A stretch of DNA of 49,136 nucleotides from Acidobacteriota bacterium (GTDB lineage Bacteria; Acidobacteriota; Holophagae; Thermotomaculales; Thermotomaculaceae). The position numbers and the translations under genes are program-made. The notes beneath the pieces were generated by a model. That model was not told the DNA's origin and did not search any database. It worked only from the letters and a program-made list of their open reading frames with translations. The stretch covers positions 1-49,136 of the forward strand of contig JALSOA010000040.1 of the NCBI GenBank assembly GCA_026986725.1. Direction: 5' to 3'. This document shows positions 1-7,281 of this stretch, piece by piece; the first letter of the stretch is position 1, and each line of letters opens with the position of its first letter.

Positions 1-2
1 CA

Positions 3-2024
3 TACCTTAAAGATGATGCAATTCTTTCATCAAACACATCTGGTATTCCAATAAAGCTTATGAGTGAAGATTTTGATGAAGGCCTGAAGAAAAGGTTTCT
101 GGTAACTCACTTTTTCAATCCGGTAAGGTACCTTAAACTCCTTGAAATTATCCCCGGCGAATTAACTGACCCTGAAATTATCGAGTTTATGAAAGACTTT
201 GGGGAGAATGTTTTAGGTAAAGGTGTTGTTTTAGGGAAAGATACCCCCAACTTTGTCGGAAACAGAATAGGTGTTTTCTCAATGATGAATGCTATACACC
301 TTATGAAAGAGATGGGGCTTAGAATTGAAGAGGTTGATGCAGTACTGGGCAAGGCTATGGCAAGGGCAGGCTCTGCAGTGTTTGGAACAGCAGACCTTGT
401 CGGGCTTGACACATTGAAGCATGTTGTTGTGAACTCATACAATGCTTTAAAAGACGATGAAATGAGAGACACTTTCAAGCTTCCGGAAGTTGTGGATAAG
501 ATGATTGAAAAGGGCTTGCTTGGAAGGAAGACAAAGGCCGGTTTTTATTCAAAAGACAAAAAGAAAGGAAAACTTGTCCTTGACCTTGAGACACTTGAAT
601 ACAGGCCGGTTGAAAAGCCTGACTGGAAGTCAATAAAGAAGGCGAAAGAGATTTCTGACCCCGGGGAAAGAATAAAGGCTGTTGTTAACACAGATGATTT
701 AGGCGGGAAGTTTGCATGGAGAAACACAGCCTACACCCTTATTTACTCCTTAAACAGGCTTGGTGAAATAACAGACACAATTTACAACATTGACAATGCT
801 ATAAAATGGGGATTCAACTGGGAGCTTGGTCCGTTTGAAATATGGGATGCAATTGGAGTTAAGGAGTCTGTTGAAAGAATGAAGGCAGAAGGCTTTGAAG
901 TACCGGAGAAGATAAACAAACTCCTTGAAAAGGGTAAAACATTCTACAAGGTAATTGATGGGGACAAATATTACTTTGACTTTGAAAAAGGCGATTATGA
1001 AAAGGTTCCTGTCAGGTACAATGTTATCCTCCTTGAAAAAAATAAGAGCCTTGGCAATGTTGTTGACGAGAATGAATCTGCATCAATTGTTGACCTTGGA
1101 GACGGTGTTATCTGCTGTGAATGGCATACAAAGATGAATGCAATTGATGACAAAATAATTGAAATGATGAACAAGGCATGCGACCTTGTTGAGGCTGATA
1201 AGTACGAAGCCCTTGTTGTTGGTTCACAGGGACAGCACTTTGGGGCTGGCGCAAACATCTTTATGCTTCTCCAGCTTGCAGAGGAAGGGCAGTGGTGGAT
1301 GATTGAAGAGGTTACAAGGAAGTTTCAGGAAATGACAATGAGGCTTAAGTACTGCGAGAAACCGACTGTTGTCGCACCTTACGGACTTACACTTGGAGGA
1401 GCCTGTGAGACAACAATCCACGGTGGCAGGGCTGTCTTCAATGCTGAAACCTATATAGGCCTTGTTGAGGTTGGAGTTGGCTTGCTTCCTGCCGGCGGCG
1501 GTACTAAGGAGATGTTGATCAGGACAATTAACGACAATAGGGTGAATGTCGATCTTCTTACAGCAACTCAGAAGGTGTTTGAATTGATCGCAATGGCAAA
1601 GGTTGCGACAAGTGCAATGGAAGCAAAAGAGTTTGGTTTTATGAGACCTTGCGATTTAATGGTAATGAACGGAGATTCTGTGATTTACTACGCCAAACAG
1701 GCTGCTCTTTCAATGGTAAGGGAAGGGTTTAAACCAAGAAGGGCAAAAGAAAAAGTTAAGGTTGCAGGAAAAACAGGGTACGCTGCAATGATGCTTGCTG
1801 TTCAAAATATGAAGGATGCTGGGTGGATATCTGAGTATGATGCATTTATTGCCTCTAAAATTGCAAATGTTCTTTCAGGCGGTCAGGTGCCAGAAGGAAC
1901 CTATGTATCGGAAGACAGGCTTCTTGAGCTTGAAAGAGAGGCTTTTGTTGAGTTGTGTGCACAGCCAAAAACACAGGAAAGAATTGCACACATGCTTAAA
2001 ACCGGTAAACCATTGAGAAATTAA
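3..2024 (+). CDS. fadN: 3-hydroxyacyl-CoA dehydrogenase / enoyl-CoA hydratase, FadN-type (5' partial)
   Basis: Bifunctional beta-oxidation enzyme that hydrates enoyl-CoA and oxidises 3-hydroxyacyl-CoA in the cytoplasm. The reading frame is open from base 3, and the residues before the first ATG (ending SSNTSGIPI) continue the Rossmann domain. The gene therefore starts upstream of the window, and the ATG at base 60 is internal. What is visible is the end of the NAD-binding domain (VTHFFNP), the helical dehydrogenase domain (to about residue 330 of the visible part), and a C-terminal crotonase domain. The crotonase domain has the oxyanion-loop motifs GQHFGAGAN and LGGACE and the active-site region EVGVGLLPAGGG. 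Dehydrogenase first and hydratase second is the FadN order, opposite to E. coli FadB. A strong terminator follows. The N-terminal GxGxxG motif is outside the window. Confidence 0.9.
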   Translation, partial: YLKDDAILSSNTSGIPIKLMSEDFDEGLKKRFLVTHFFNPVRYLKLLEIIPGELTDPEIIEFMKDFGENVLGKGVVLGKDTPNFVGNRIGVFSMMNAIHLMKEMGLRIEEVDAVLGKAMARAGSAVFGTADLVGLDTLKHVVVNSYNALKDDEMRDTFKLPEVVDKMIEKGLLGRKTKAGFYSKDKKKGKLVLDLETLEYRPVEKPDWKSIKKAKEISDPGERIKAVVNTDDLGGKFAWRNTAYTLIYSLNRLGEITDTIYNIDNAIKWGFNWELGPFEIWDAIGVKESVERMKAEGFEVPEKINKLLEKGKTFYKVIDGDKYYFDFEKGDYEKVPVRYNVILLEKNKSLGNVVDENESASIVDLGDGVICCEWHTKMNAIDDKIIEMMNKACDLVEADKYEALVVGSQGQHFGAGANIFMLLQLAEEGQWWMIEEVTRKFQEMTMRLKYCEKPTVVAPYGLTLGGACETTIHGGRAVFNAETYIGLVEVGVGLLPAGGGTKEMLIRTINDNRVNVDLLTATQKVFELIAMAKVATSAMEAKEFGFMRPCDLMVMNGDSVIYYAKQAALSMVREGFKPRRAKEKVKVAGKTGYAAMMLAVQNMKDAGWISEYDAFIASKIANVLSGGQVPEGTYVSEDRLLELEREAFVELCAQPKTQERIAHMLKTGKPLRN

Positions 2025-2055
2025 TTTCTCTCTCTCCAATCTCCTCTTATTTTTC

Positions 2056-2078
2056 GGGGGCTATATGCCCCCTTTTTT
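2056..2078 (+). terminator. Intrinsic terminator after fadN-like gene
   Basis: A six-base GGGGGC/GCCCCC stem with a five-base TATAT loop is followed by a run of six T. It lies 32 bases after the fadN stop codon. Confidence 0.9.
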
Positions 2079-2092
2079 ATTTTCTGAAAAAA

Positions 2093-2204
2093 ATAGGGAG
2101 TGGGTTTTTGTTTGATTGGCTTTGTTTTGATGTGCTGATTGATTGGTGAGCTCTTAATTGGTGGCTTTTCAAAGATGGGATTGTAATTGGTACCCACTCC
2201 CTAT
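2093..2204. repeat. Element bounded by 13-bp perfect inverted repeats
   Basis: ATAGGGAGTGGGT at 2093-2105 is the exact reverse complement of ACCCACTCCCTAT at 2192-2204, with 86 bases between them. The interior has no good ORF and holds four copies of ATTGG (2115, 2142, 2157, 2186). It lies between a terminator and the next gene. It could be a small non-autonomous mobile element, or the closing stem of a structured RNA. No target-site duplication is obvious. Confidence 0.6.
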
Positions 2205-2296
2205 GGGTTCCTTAAAGATTTACCTGCAAATATTGTGCCATGATTTTGTCTAACATGAAACAGAAATCTGATAACATATATACTCATGGAGGGGTT

Positions 2297-2707
2297 ATGT
2301 TTTTTCATAAGCATAGGGTAAGATTTTACGAAACAGATAAAATGGGTGTTGTTCACCATTCGTCGTTTGTTAAATGGTTTGAGGATGCAAGGATTGAATT
2401 TTTCAGGAATCTGGGGTTGAATTACAAACTTATAGAGGATGCCGGGTTTAACCTTGCAGTTGCGGAGATCAATGGAAGATTTTTAGAGCCTGTCCTGTTT
2501 GATGAGTTGATTTTAATAAAAGTTTCAATCCAAAAGTTTAATAAGATTTATATGAAGTTTAATTATGTTGTTTATAATCAAAAAAATGAGGTTGTATTAA
2601 AGGGTTATACAAAACATATTGTTGTTGGGAGAGATTTAAAAAAGGCAAAACTGCCAGAAGAATTTATGAAAAAATTGAACTCTCTTTTAAGGAGTGGAAG
2701 GGATTGA
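2297..2707 (+). CDS. Acyl-CoA thioesterase, YbgC/4HBT hot-dog family
   Basis: Predicted cytoplasmic acyl-CoA thioesterase of 136 residues, the usual size for the family. The N-terminus carries the 4HBT signature YETDKMGVVHHSSFVKWFEDAR, split here as YETDKMGVVHH then SSFVKWFEDAR. The catalytic Asp of YbgC-type enzymes is expected in the DKMG segment. The ATG at 2297 is chosen because GGAGG (2288-2292) precedes it and the signature then begins about ten residues in. An upstream in-frame ATG at 2240 would add 19 residues unlike the family. The stop lies beside the start of the endonuclease IV-like gene, so the two are probably cotranscribed. The natural substrate cannot be read from sequence. 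Confidence 0.88.
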   Translation: MFFHKHRVRFYETDKMGVVHHSSFVKWFEDARIEFFRNLGLNYKLIEDAGFNLAVAEINGRFLEPVLFDELILIKVSIQKFNKIYMKFNYVVYNQKNEVVLKGYTKHIVVGRDLKKAKLPEEFMKKLNSLLRSGRD

Positions 2708-2709
2708 TT

Positions 2710-3531
2710 ATGCTTAAGTTTGGAACAGCAGGATTACCTCATGGGGCAAAGTCCTATGAGCAGGGGTTTGAAATATTGAAAAGATTAGGGCTTGACTCTC
2801 TGGAAGTTGAGTTTGTCCACGGGGTGAGAATGAAAAGGGAAAGGGCTGAAAAAATAGGAGAACTTGCAAAAGAAAGCGGGCTTGTTTTAACATGCCATGG
2901 CCCTTATTACATAAACCTAAATGCAAAGGAAGAGGAAAAGAGAGAGGCAAGCAAGGAAAGGGTAATAAAAACTGTTCTTGCAGGAAAGTATATGAATGCG
3001 GTGAGTATTACCTTTCATGCCGGTTTTTACCTTGGTATGCCTCCAGAAAAGGTTTACTTGAATATTAAAAACTCTCTTGAAGAGATTGTGGAGGATCTGC
3101 AGTATGAGGTTGATGTCCCCCAGATTGCCATTGAAACCACTGGCAAACCCACACAGTTTGGGGATGTGACCGAAATTTTAAGGCTATCAAAAGAGGTGAA
3201 AAATATTTTTATCTGTATTGATTTTGCTCATCTCCATGCAAGAAGTGCCGGGAGGTACAATTCAGCAAAAGAAACCGAGTTTGTCTTGAAGAAGGTTATT
3301 CAATACTGTGGAGAGGATTCTCTAAAGCACATGCACATTCACATGGCCGGGATAGAGTACGGGCAAAAAGGGGAAAAGTACCATGTTAATTTAAGAGATT
3401 CTGATTTAAGGTATGAGGAAATACTGAGGGTTTTAAAAGATTACGATGTGGAAGGGGTTTTAACCTGTGAAAGCCCAAACCTTCAGGAAGACGCATGCCT
3501 TTTAAAAGAAACCTATTTAAGAATGTTGTAA
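2710..3531 (+). CDS. nfo: Endonuclease IV-like AP endonuclease (TIM barrel)
   Basis: Predicted zinc-dependent apurinic/apyrimidinic endonuclease for base excision repair, 273 residues. The metal-ligand segments of the endonuclease IV family appear in order: CHGPYYIN, ITFHAG, IAIETT, CIDFAHLHAR, HMHIHMAG with a downstream H in EKYHVN, and LTCESP near the C-terminus. All expected His/Glu/Asp positions seem filled, so it should be active. An in-frame TTG at 2704 is possible, but ATG 2710 follows GGAAGGGA with good spacing and is preferred. It follows the thioesterase by two bases. It could instead be a xylose-isomerase-like TIM barrel with another substrate, but the ligand set favours Nfo. Confidence 0.8.
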   Translation: MLKFGTAGLPHGAKSYEQGFEILKRLGLDSLEVEFVHGVRMKRERAEKIGELAKESGLVLTCHGPYYINLNAKEEEKREASKERVIKTVLAGKYMNAVSITFHAGFYLGMPPEKVYLNIKNSLEEIVEDLQYEVDVPQIAIETTGKPTQFGDVTEILRLSKEVKNIFICIDFAHLHARSAGRYNSAKETEFVLKKVIQYCGEDSLKHMHIHMAGIEYGQKGEKYHVNLRDSDLRYEEILRVLKDYDVEGVLTCESPNLQEDACLLKETYLRML

Positions 3532-3561
3532 ACATTTTTGTTTTTGGTTCGTAAATATTGT

Positions 3562-4119
3562 ATGTGTGGAGATGCAAAGGTAATAGAGAGGGTATTAAAT
3601 GGAGATACGGAGGCTTTTGGTATTCTTGTTAAAAGGTACGAAAAGCAGATCGTAAATTATATTTTCAGAATGATAGGGAGTTATCAGGATGCGCTTGAGC
3701 TTTCGCAGGAGGTTTTTTTGAAGGCTTACATAGCCTTAGGAAGTTATAAAAGTGATTATTCCTTTTCCACATGGCTTTTTAGAATAGCGAGAAACAGAAC
3801 CATTGATTTTATCAGAAAAAAGAGACCAGAAACAGTGTCCATGGAAGGGAAGGGAGATGACGATAGCATGAAACCTCAATACAGTGATTCTGGGTTGAGG
3901 CCCGATGAAGAGTTTGAGAGAAAGAGAATACAGCTGGCTGTGCAAAAAGCGGTATCCATGCTTGACCCTCAATACAGAGAGGTAATAATAATGTACCATG
4001 TGGATGGATTGAAATACGAAGAGATCTCTGCCATACTTGGATTGCCTATCGGCACTGTTAAAAACAGAATTTTTAGAGCGAGAAAAATACTAAAAGAGAT
4101 GTTAGAGGGTGAATTATGA
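3562..4119 (+). CDS. ECF-type RNA polymerase sigma factor
   Basis: Alternative sigma factor of the extracytoplasmic-function group, 185 residues. Region 2 is clear: NGDTEAFGILVKRYE, then DALELSQEVFLKAY and FSTWLFRIARN, the last two being the core-binding and -10-recognition helices. Region 4 follows the linker with YREVIIMYHVDGLKYEEIS and GLPIGTVKNRIFRARK, the -35-binding helix-turn-helix. The start is uncertain. ATG 3562 fits the family N-terminus but lacks a good Shine-Dalgarno, and upstream TTG codons at 3538 and 3544 are alternatives. It overlaps the anti-sigma gene by ATGA, the usual cognate pair arrangement. Confidence 0.9.
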   Translation: MCGDAKVIERVLNGDTEAFGILVKRYEKQIVNYIFRMIGSYQDALELSQEVFLKAYIALGSYKSDYSFSTWLFRIARNRTIDFIRKKRPETVSMEGKGDDDSMKPQYSDSGLRPDEEFERKRIQLAVQKAVSMLDPQYREVIIMYHVDGLKYEEISAILGLPIGTVKNRIFRARKILKEMLEGEL

Positions 4120-4628
4120 ATAAGGTCTGTAAATTGCTTGAAAGATATATTGAAGGTACTCTGTCAGAAGAAAAAGAGGTATTATTTGAAAACCATCTGA
4201 AATATTGCCTGAACTGTAAAAGAGAGGTTGAACTTTACAGAAAAGTTGAAGATAACTTAAACCTTATACCATCTGTAAAAGTTCCGGATGTGTTTAAAGA
4301 CCTTGTAATGGAAAGGGTGAGAGAGTACAGAAAAAAATTGATCGGCTGGTATATTTATGGCAGTGCTGTTACAATCTTTCTTTTACTCTCTTTTATAGGC
4401 ATTTATTTTATAGGGGTCTCAAAAGTCATTTCCTCATTTTATTTTCTTTCCAAAAGTTTGTGTGATTTTGCACAGTCTTTTGGTCTTGCTGTTTTTACTA
4501 TTTCGGCAAGCCTTTACAATTGCTTTGGAGTCGGAAGGTTTAACTGGTTGATTTATTTATTCCTTTTTTCGATTTTAAGTTTTGTTTTTGTTAGATCTGT
4601 AAAATCTTTTTCAAAAGAGGTAAGATGA
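4116..4628 (+). CDS. Putative zinc-binding anti-sigma factor, membrane-anchored
   Basis: Likely regulator that holds the upstream ECF sigma factor inactive at the membrane. The N-terminus has the zf-HC2 pattern: an early Cys (C5), then H27-x3-C31-x2-C34 in NHLKYCLNC. The ligands of a zinc-containing anti-sigma domain are therefore present. Hydrophobic segments at about residues 78-102 and 143-160 predict two membrane spans. It overlaps the sigma gene at 4116 and the next membrane protein at 4625, both by ATGA, so the three form a translationally coupled operon. The function is inferred from this motif and position. Confidence 0.8.
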   Translation: MNKVCKLLERYIEGTLSEEKEVLFENHLKYCLNCKREVELYRKVEDNLNLIPSVKVPDVFKDLVMERVREYRKKLIGWYIYGSAVTIFLLLSFIGIYFIGVSKVISSFYFLSKSLCDFAQSFGLAVFTISASLYNCFGVGRFNWLIYLFLFSILSFVFVRSVKSFSKEVR

Positions 4629-5443
4629 GAAGGATTTTGTTTTCAATCGGATTTTTGCTTATAACTTTTTTTTACTCCTCTTTTTCATTCTCTAAAGGCA
4701 CCAGACTTTACATGTTTCCTGCACACAAAGTTGTGATAAAAAAACCAGTTTACGGAGACATTCTGGTTATAGGGCAGGATGTTGAAGTGTTAAATGTGAT
4801 TGAGGGGAGTGTATCGGTAATCGGTGGAAGTATAAAAATAAAAGGAGAGGTCTCAAAAAATTGTGTTTCCATAGGGGGCAATGTTGAACTGCTAAACGGA
4901 AAAGTTGGGGGTGAAATAGTTACCATAGGAGAATTGTTTGGGAAAAACAGGTTGTACTGGTTTTTCTTGAACTCTCTTTTCTGGATAATCACTATAGGCT
5001 TTGGACTTTACTTTTATGGTGATAGATTGAAGGAGAATGCCTTTGAGTTTGCAGATGATTTTATGAGACTTTTTTTCTTTGGTTTTTATTCCCTTATAAT
5101 TTTTGTTCTTTTGGGCCTAATCTCTTTTGCTTTAATACAAATAGGTGTGGGAATAGTGCTTTTCTTTGTTATTTCTCTATTGTTTTCAATAATTTATCTC
5201 TTTTCTGTGCTGACAATTTTTTACTTCTTTGGAAATAGTGTTTCAGGGTTTTTAAAACTTAATGTTTCTGATGCGGTAAAAATGCTTCTTGGTCTTTCCA
5301 TCTATCAGGCACTAAAATTTGTTCCTCTTTTTGGGTTTCTTGCTTTTACAGTTATTTTAAGCGCTTCTTTTGGTGCAACAATCTATTCAAAGTTTGGTAC
5401 ATTTAAACCGTGGTTCGGTATGCCAAGGTTCTGGGGAGAGTAA
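4625..5443 (+). CDS. Membrane protein with bactofilin-like beta-repeat domain
   Basis: 272-residue protein with an N-terminal signal-like segment (residues 1-23). A short glycine- and valine-rich repeated region follows at about 35-95, with turns such as YGDILVIGQDVEVL, EGSVSVIGGSIKIKG and KNCVSIGGNVELL. Its 6-to-8-residue periodicity resembles a bactofilin/polymer-forming right-handed beta-helix. The remainder is four or so hydrophobic helices. It is coupled to the anti-sigma gene by ATGA. In other bacteria such proteins often follow ECF/anti-sigma pairs and are thought to take part in envelope stress. No enzymatic motif is seen. Confidence 0.6.
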   Translation: MRRILFSIGFLLITFFYSSFSFSKGTRLYMFPAHKVVIKKPVYGDILVIGQDVEVLNVIEGSVSVIGGSIKIKGEVSKNCVSIGGNVELLNGKVGGEIVTIGELFGKNRLYWFFLNSLFWIITIGFGLYFYGDRLKENAFEFADDFMRLFFFGFYSLIIFVLLGLISFALIQIGVGIVLFFVISLLFSIIYLFSVLTIFYFFGNSVSGFLKLNVSDAVKMLLGLSIYQALKFVPLFGFLAFTVILSASFGATIYSKFGTFKPWFGMPRFWGE

Positions 5444-5549
5444 CGGCACTTTTCGATGCAATCACAGGTTGACAATTTTGTTTTTTTTTATAATTTTTAA
5501 AATGGAATTTTTATTTTTCTCTTAAATGTTTTTTTCATTTATAAAATTT

Positions 5550-5558
5550 TGATAAAAT
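5550..5558 (+). promoter_or_regulatory. Extended -10 promoter candidate for hrcA operon
   Basis: TGATAAAAT fits the extended -10 pattern TGnTATAAT. It sits 23 bases before the hrcA ATG, leaving room for the GAGG ribosome site at 5574. No convincing -35 is seen. The same stretch TTTTGATAAAATAAA recurs at the right edge of the window. Confidence 0.5.
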
Positions 5559-5581
5559 AAAAAAAATTGTTTTGAGGTTAG

Positions 5582-6613
5582 ATGTTGCAGAGAGATAGAG
5601 AATTCAGAATTTTGAGTTACATTGTTGAATATTATATAAAAACTGGACAACCAGTGGGATCTTCTTCTGTCGCCACCCGTTATTTTGAAAAGGGGAAAAA
5701 TCTGTCTTCTGCCACCATAAGAAATGTCTTTAAGAATATGGAAAAAAAGGGATGGATAACCAAGACCCATCTCTCATCTGGAAGAATTCCAACAAAAAAA
5801 GGGTTTAGGATATATATTGAAAACCTCTTAAATGAATTTAATAATTTAAAAAACAGGGATATTTTAGATTCATCTTCAATAATTATCAGGAGAATGGACA
5901 CAACATCCATGTTGTTTGAAATGGCTGAACTGCTTGAAAAGAAAACAGGTGTGCTTTCCCTTGTTTTATTTCCGGACCTTTTGAATTCAAAGGTAAAAAG
6001 GATCAATTTTGTTAGCCTCTCAGACAGGAAGATTCTGGTATTGCTTGTTGCAACCAACAACATGTACCGTGAATCAATAGTTGAAGTGGACAGGCCTGTT
6101 GCATACCATGATCTTGTGGCAGCCTCAAATTATCTGAATCGTAACTTTTCAGGCTTAACATTATTTGAAATAAAAAAGAAATTGCTGGAATTACTTAAAA
6201 AGGGTATTTCTCAGATAAACCATGAGGCAAACAGGATTATAAAACTTGTTTATGAAAATATTGATAGGATCTATAATAGTGAAAAAGAAGGCGGGATAAT
6301 AATTAAAGGGCTTTCAAACCTGTTAAATAAGGAGTACATAAAAGAGATTGATGTGTTGAGGGATCTTGTTGAAAACCTTGAGCAAAAAAGATACCTGTAC
6401 GAGATAATTTCAAATCTTCTGGACAGAGAATTAAGTGTTTCTCTCGATTTCCCGGTTGAGAATTTTAGTTTCATAATCTCTCCTTATTCAGTTATTGGAG
6501 GGGCTGTCGGTGCATTGGGGCTTGTTGGCCCATTAAGGATGGACTACAGAAAAAACATAAGAATAGTAAAAAGCATAACACATTCAATTGTTGAGAGAAT
6601 GTTTATTCAATAA
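5582..6613 (+). CDS. hrcA: Heat-inducible transcription repressor HrcA
   Basis: Repressor of class I heat-shock genes, 343 residues, the normal length. The N-terminal winged helix covers about residues 1-80 and includes YYIKTGQPVGSSS and LSSATIRNVFKNMEKKGW. A GAF-like domain follows (VLVATNN region), and the C-terminal SPYSVIGGAVGALGLVGP signature near residues 305-325 is intact. It heads grpE-dnaK-dnaJ. In many bacteria HrcA autoregulates this operon through a CIRCE inverted repeat, but none is visible in 5444-5581. The operator must therefore be divergent, or HrcA may act elsewhere, for example at groESL. The start has GAGG four bases upstream. Confidence 0.95.
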   Translation: MLQRDREFRILSYIVEYYIKTGQPVGSSSVATRYFEKGKNLSSATIRNVFKNMEKKGWITKTHLSSGRIPTKKGFRIYIENLLNEFNNLKNRDILDSSSIIIRRMDTTSMLFEMAELLEKKTGVLSLVLFPDLLNSKVKRINFVSLSDRKILVLLVATNNMYRESIVEVDRPVAYHDLVAASNYLNRNFSGLTLFEIKKKLLELLKKGISQINHEANRIIKLVYENIDRIYNSEKEGGIIIKGLSNLLNKEYIKEIDVLRDLVENLEQKRYLYEIISNLLDRELSVSLDFPVENFSFIISPYSVIGGAVGALGLVGPLRMDYRKNIRIVKSITHSIVERMFIQ

Positions 6614-6633
6614 ATCATATAAAGGAGAGGGAT

Positions 6634-7281
6634 ATGACTAAAAAGAAGCGAAAGAAAGAGAATGTTGAGGTAAAAGATAGGGTGGAGGAAAAAGGTATTG
6701 AAGAAGTTTCTGATGAAAGCCTTTTACAAAAACAACTGGAAGAGGCAAAGAGAGAGATCTCTAAATTAAAAGAGGAACTTGCCAGATTGAAAGATGCTTA
6801 CATAAGAAAGGTGGCTGATTTTGACAATCTAAAAAAGAGAACCAGAAAGGAAAAAGAGGATGCGATAAAATATGGAAACGCAAGCCTTCTTCTTTCAATC
6901 CTTGATGTGGTGGACAACTTTGAAAGAGCAGTTGCTGTTGAGCCAGATAGAAGTGACTTCCATTCTTTTTATGAAGGAGTAAGATTGATTGAAAAACACT
7001 TAAAGGATATTTTAACCTCCGCCGGAGTTGAAGAGATAAATCCGTTAAATCACGCCTTTGACCCTTTCTATCATGAAGCGATGATGAAAGAGATAAGGGA
7101 CGATGTAAAAGATGGAACTATAACCGAGGTTTTTCAAAAAGGATACAAATTCAAAGACAGATTACTTCGCCCTGCCAAGGTAAAGGTTGCAATAAATCCC
7201 AAAGAAAAAGAAGGAGATAATGGGAACAATGTTTCTTCAGATGAAAATAGTAAGCAGGGAGAAAGTGAGGAACAGGCATGA
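6634..7281 (+). CDS. grpE: Nucleotide exchange factor GrpE
   Basis: Co-chaperone that drives ADP release from DnaK, 215 residues. After a charged, Lys/Glu-rich N-terminus there is a long coiled-coil helix (about 30-75) leading into ADFDNLKKRTRKEKED. The head domain has VVDNFERA and the family signature around NPLNHAFDPFYHEAM and VFQKGYKFKDRLLRPAKV. It has a strong AAGGAGAGGG ribosome site, starts 20 bases after hrcA, and ends overlapping dnaK by ATGA. Confidence 0.95.
   Translation: MTKKKRKKENVEVKDRVEEKGIEEVSDESLLQKQLEEAKREISKLKEELARLKDAYIRKVADFDNLKKRTRKEKEDAIKYGNASLLLSILDVVDNFERAVAVEPDRSDFHSFYEGVRLIEKHLKDILTSAGVEEINPLNHAFDPFYHEAMMKEIRDDVKDGTITEVFQKGYKFKDRLLRPAKVKVAINPKEKEGDNGNNVSSDENSKQGESEEQA

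Noticed and set aside
60-62. ATG at base 60 as the start of the first gene
   Set aside because: The frame is open to the window edge, and the residues before it continue the NAD-binding domain, so the true start is outside.
2240-2296. Upstream start of the thioesterase gene at 2240
   Set aside because: The extra 19 residues do not fit the family, and the GGAGG-preceded ATG at 2297 does.
5469-5494. TTGACA followed by TATAAT upstream of hrcA
   Set aside because: The spacer is only 14 bases, too short for a working sigma-70 promoter. The extended -10 nearer the gene is preferred.
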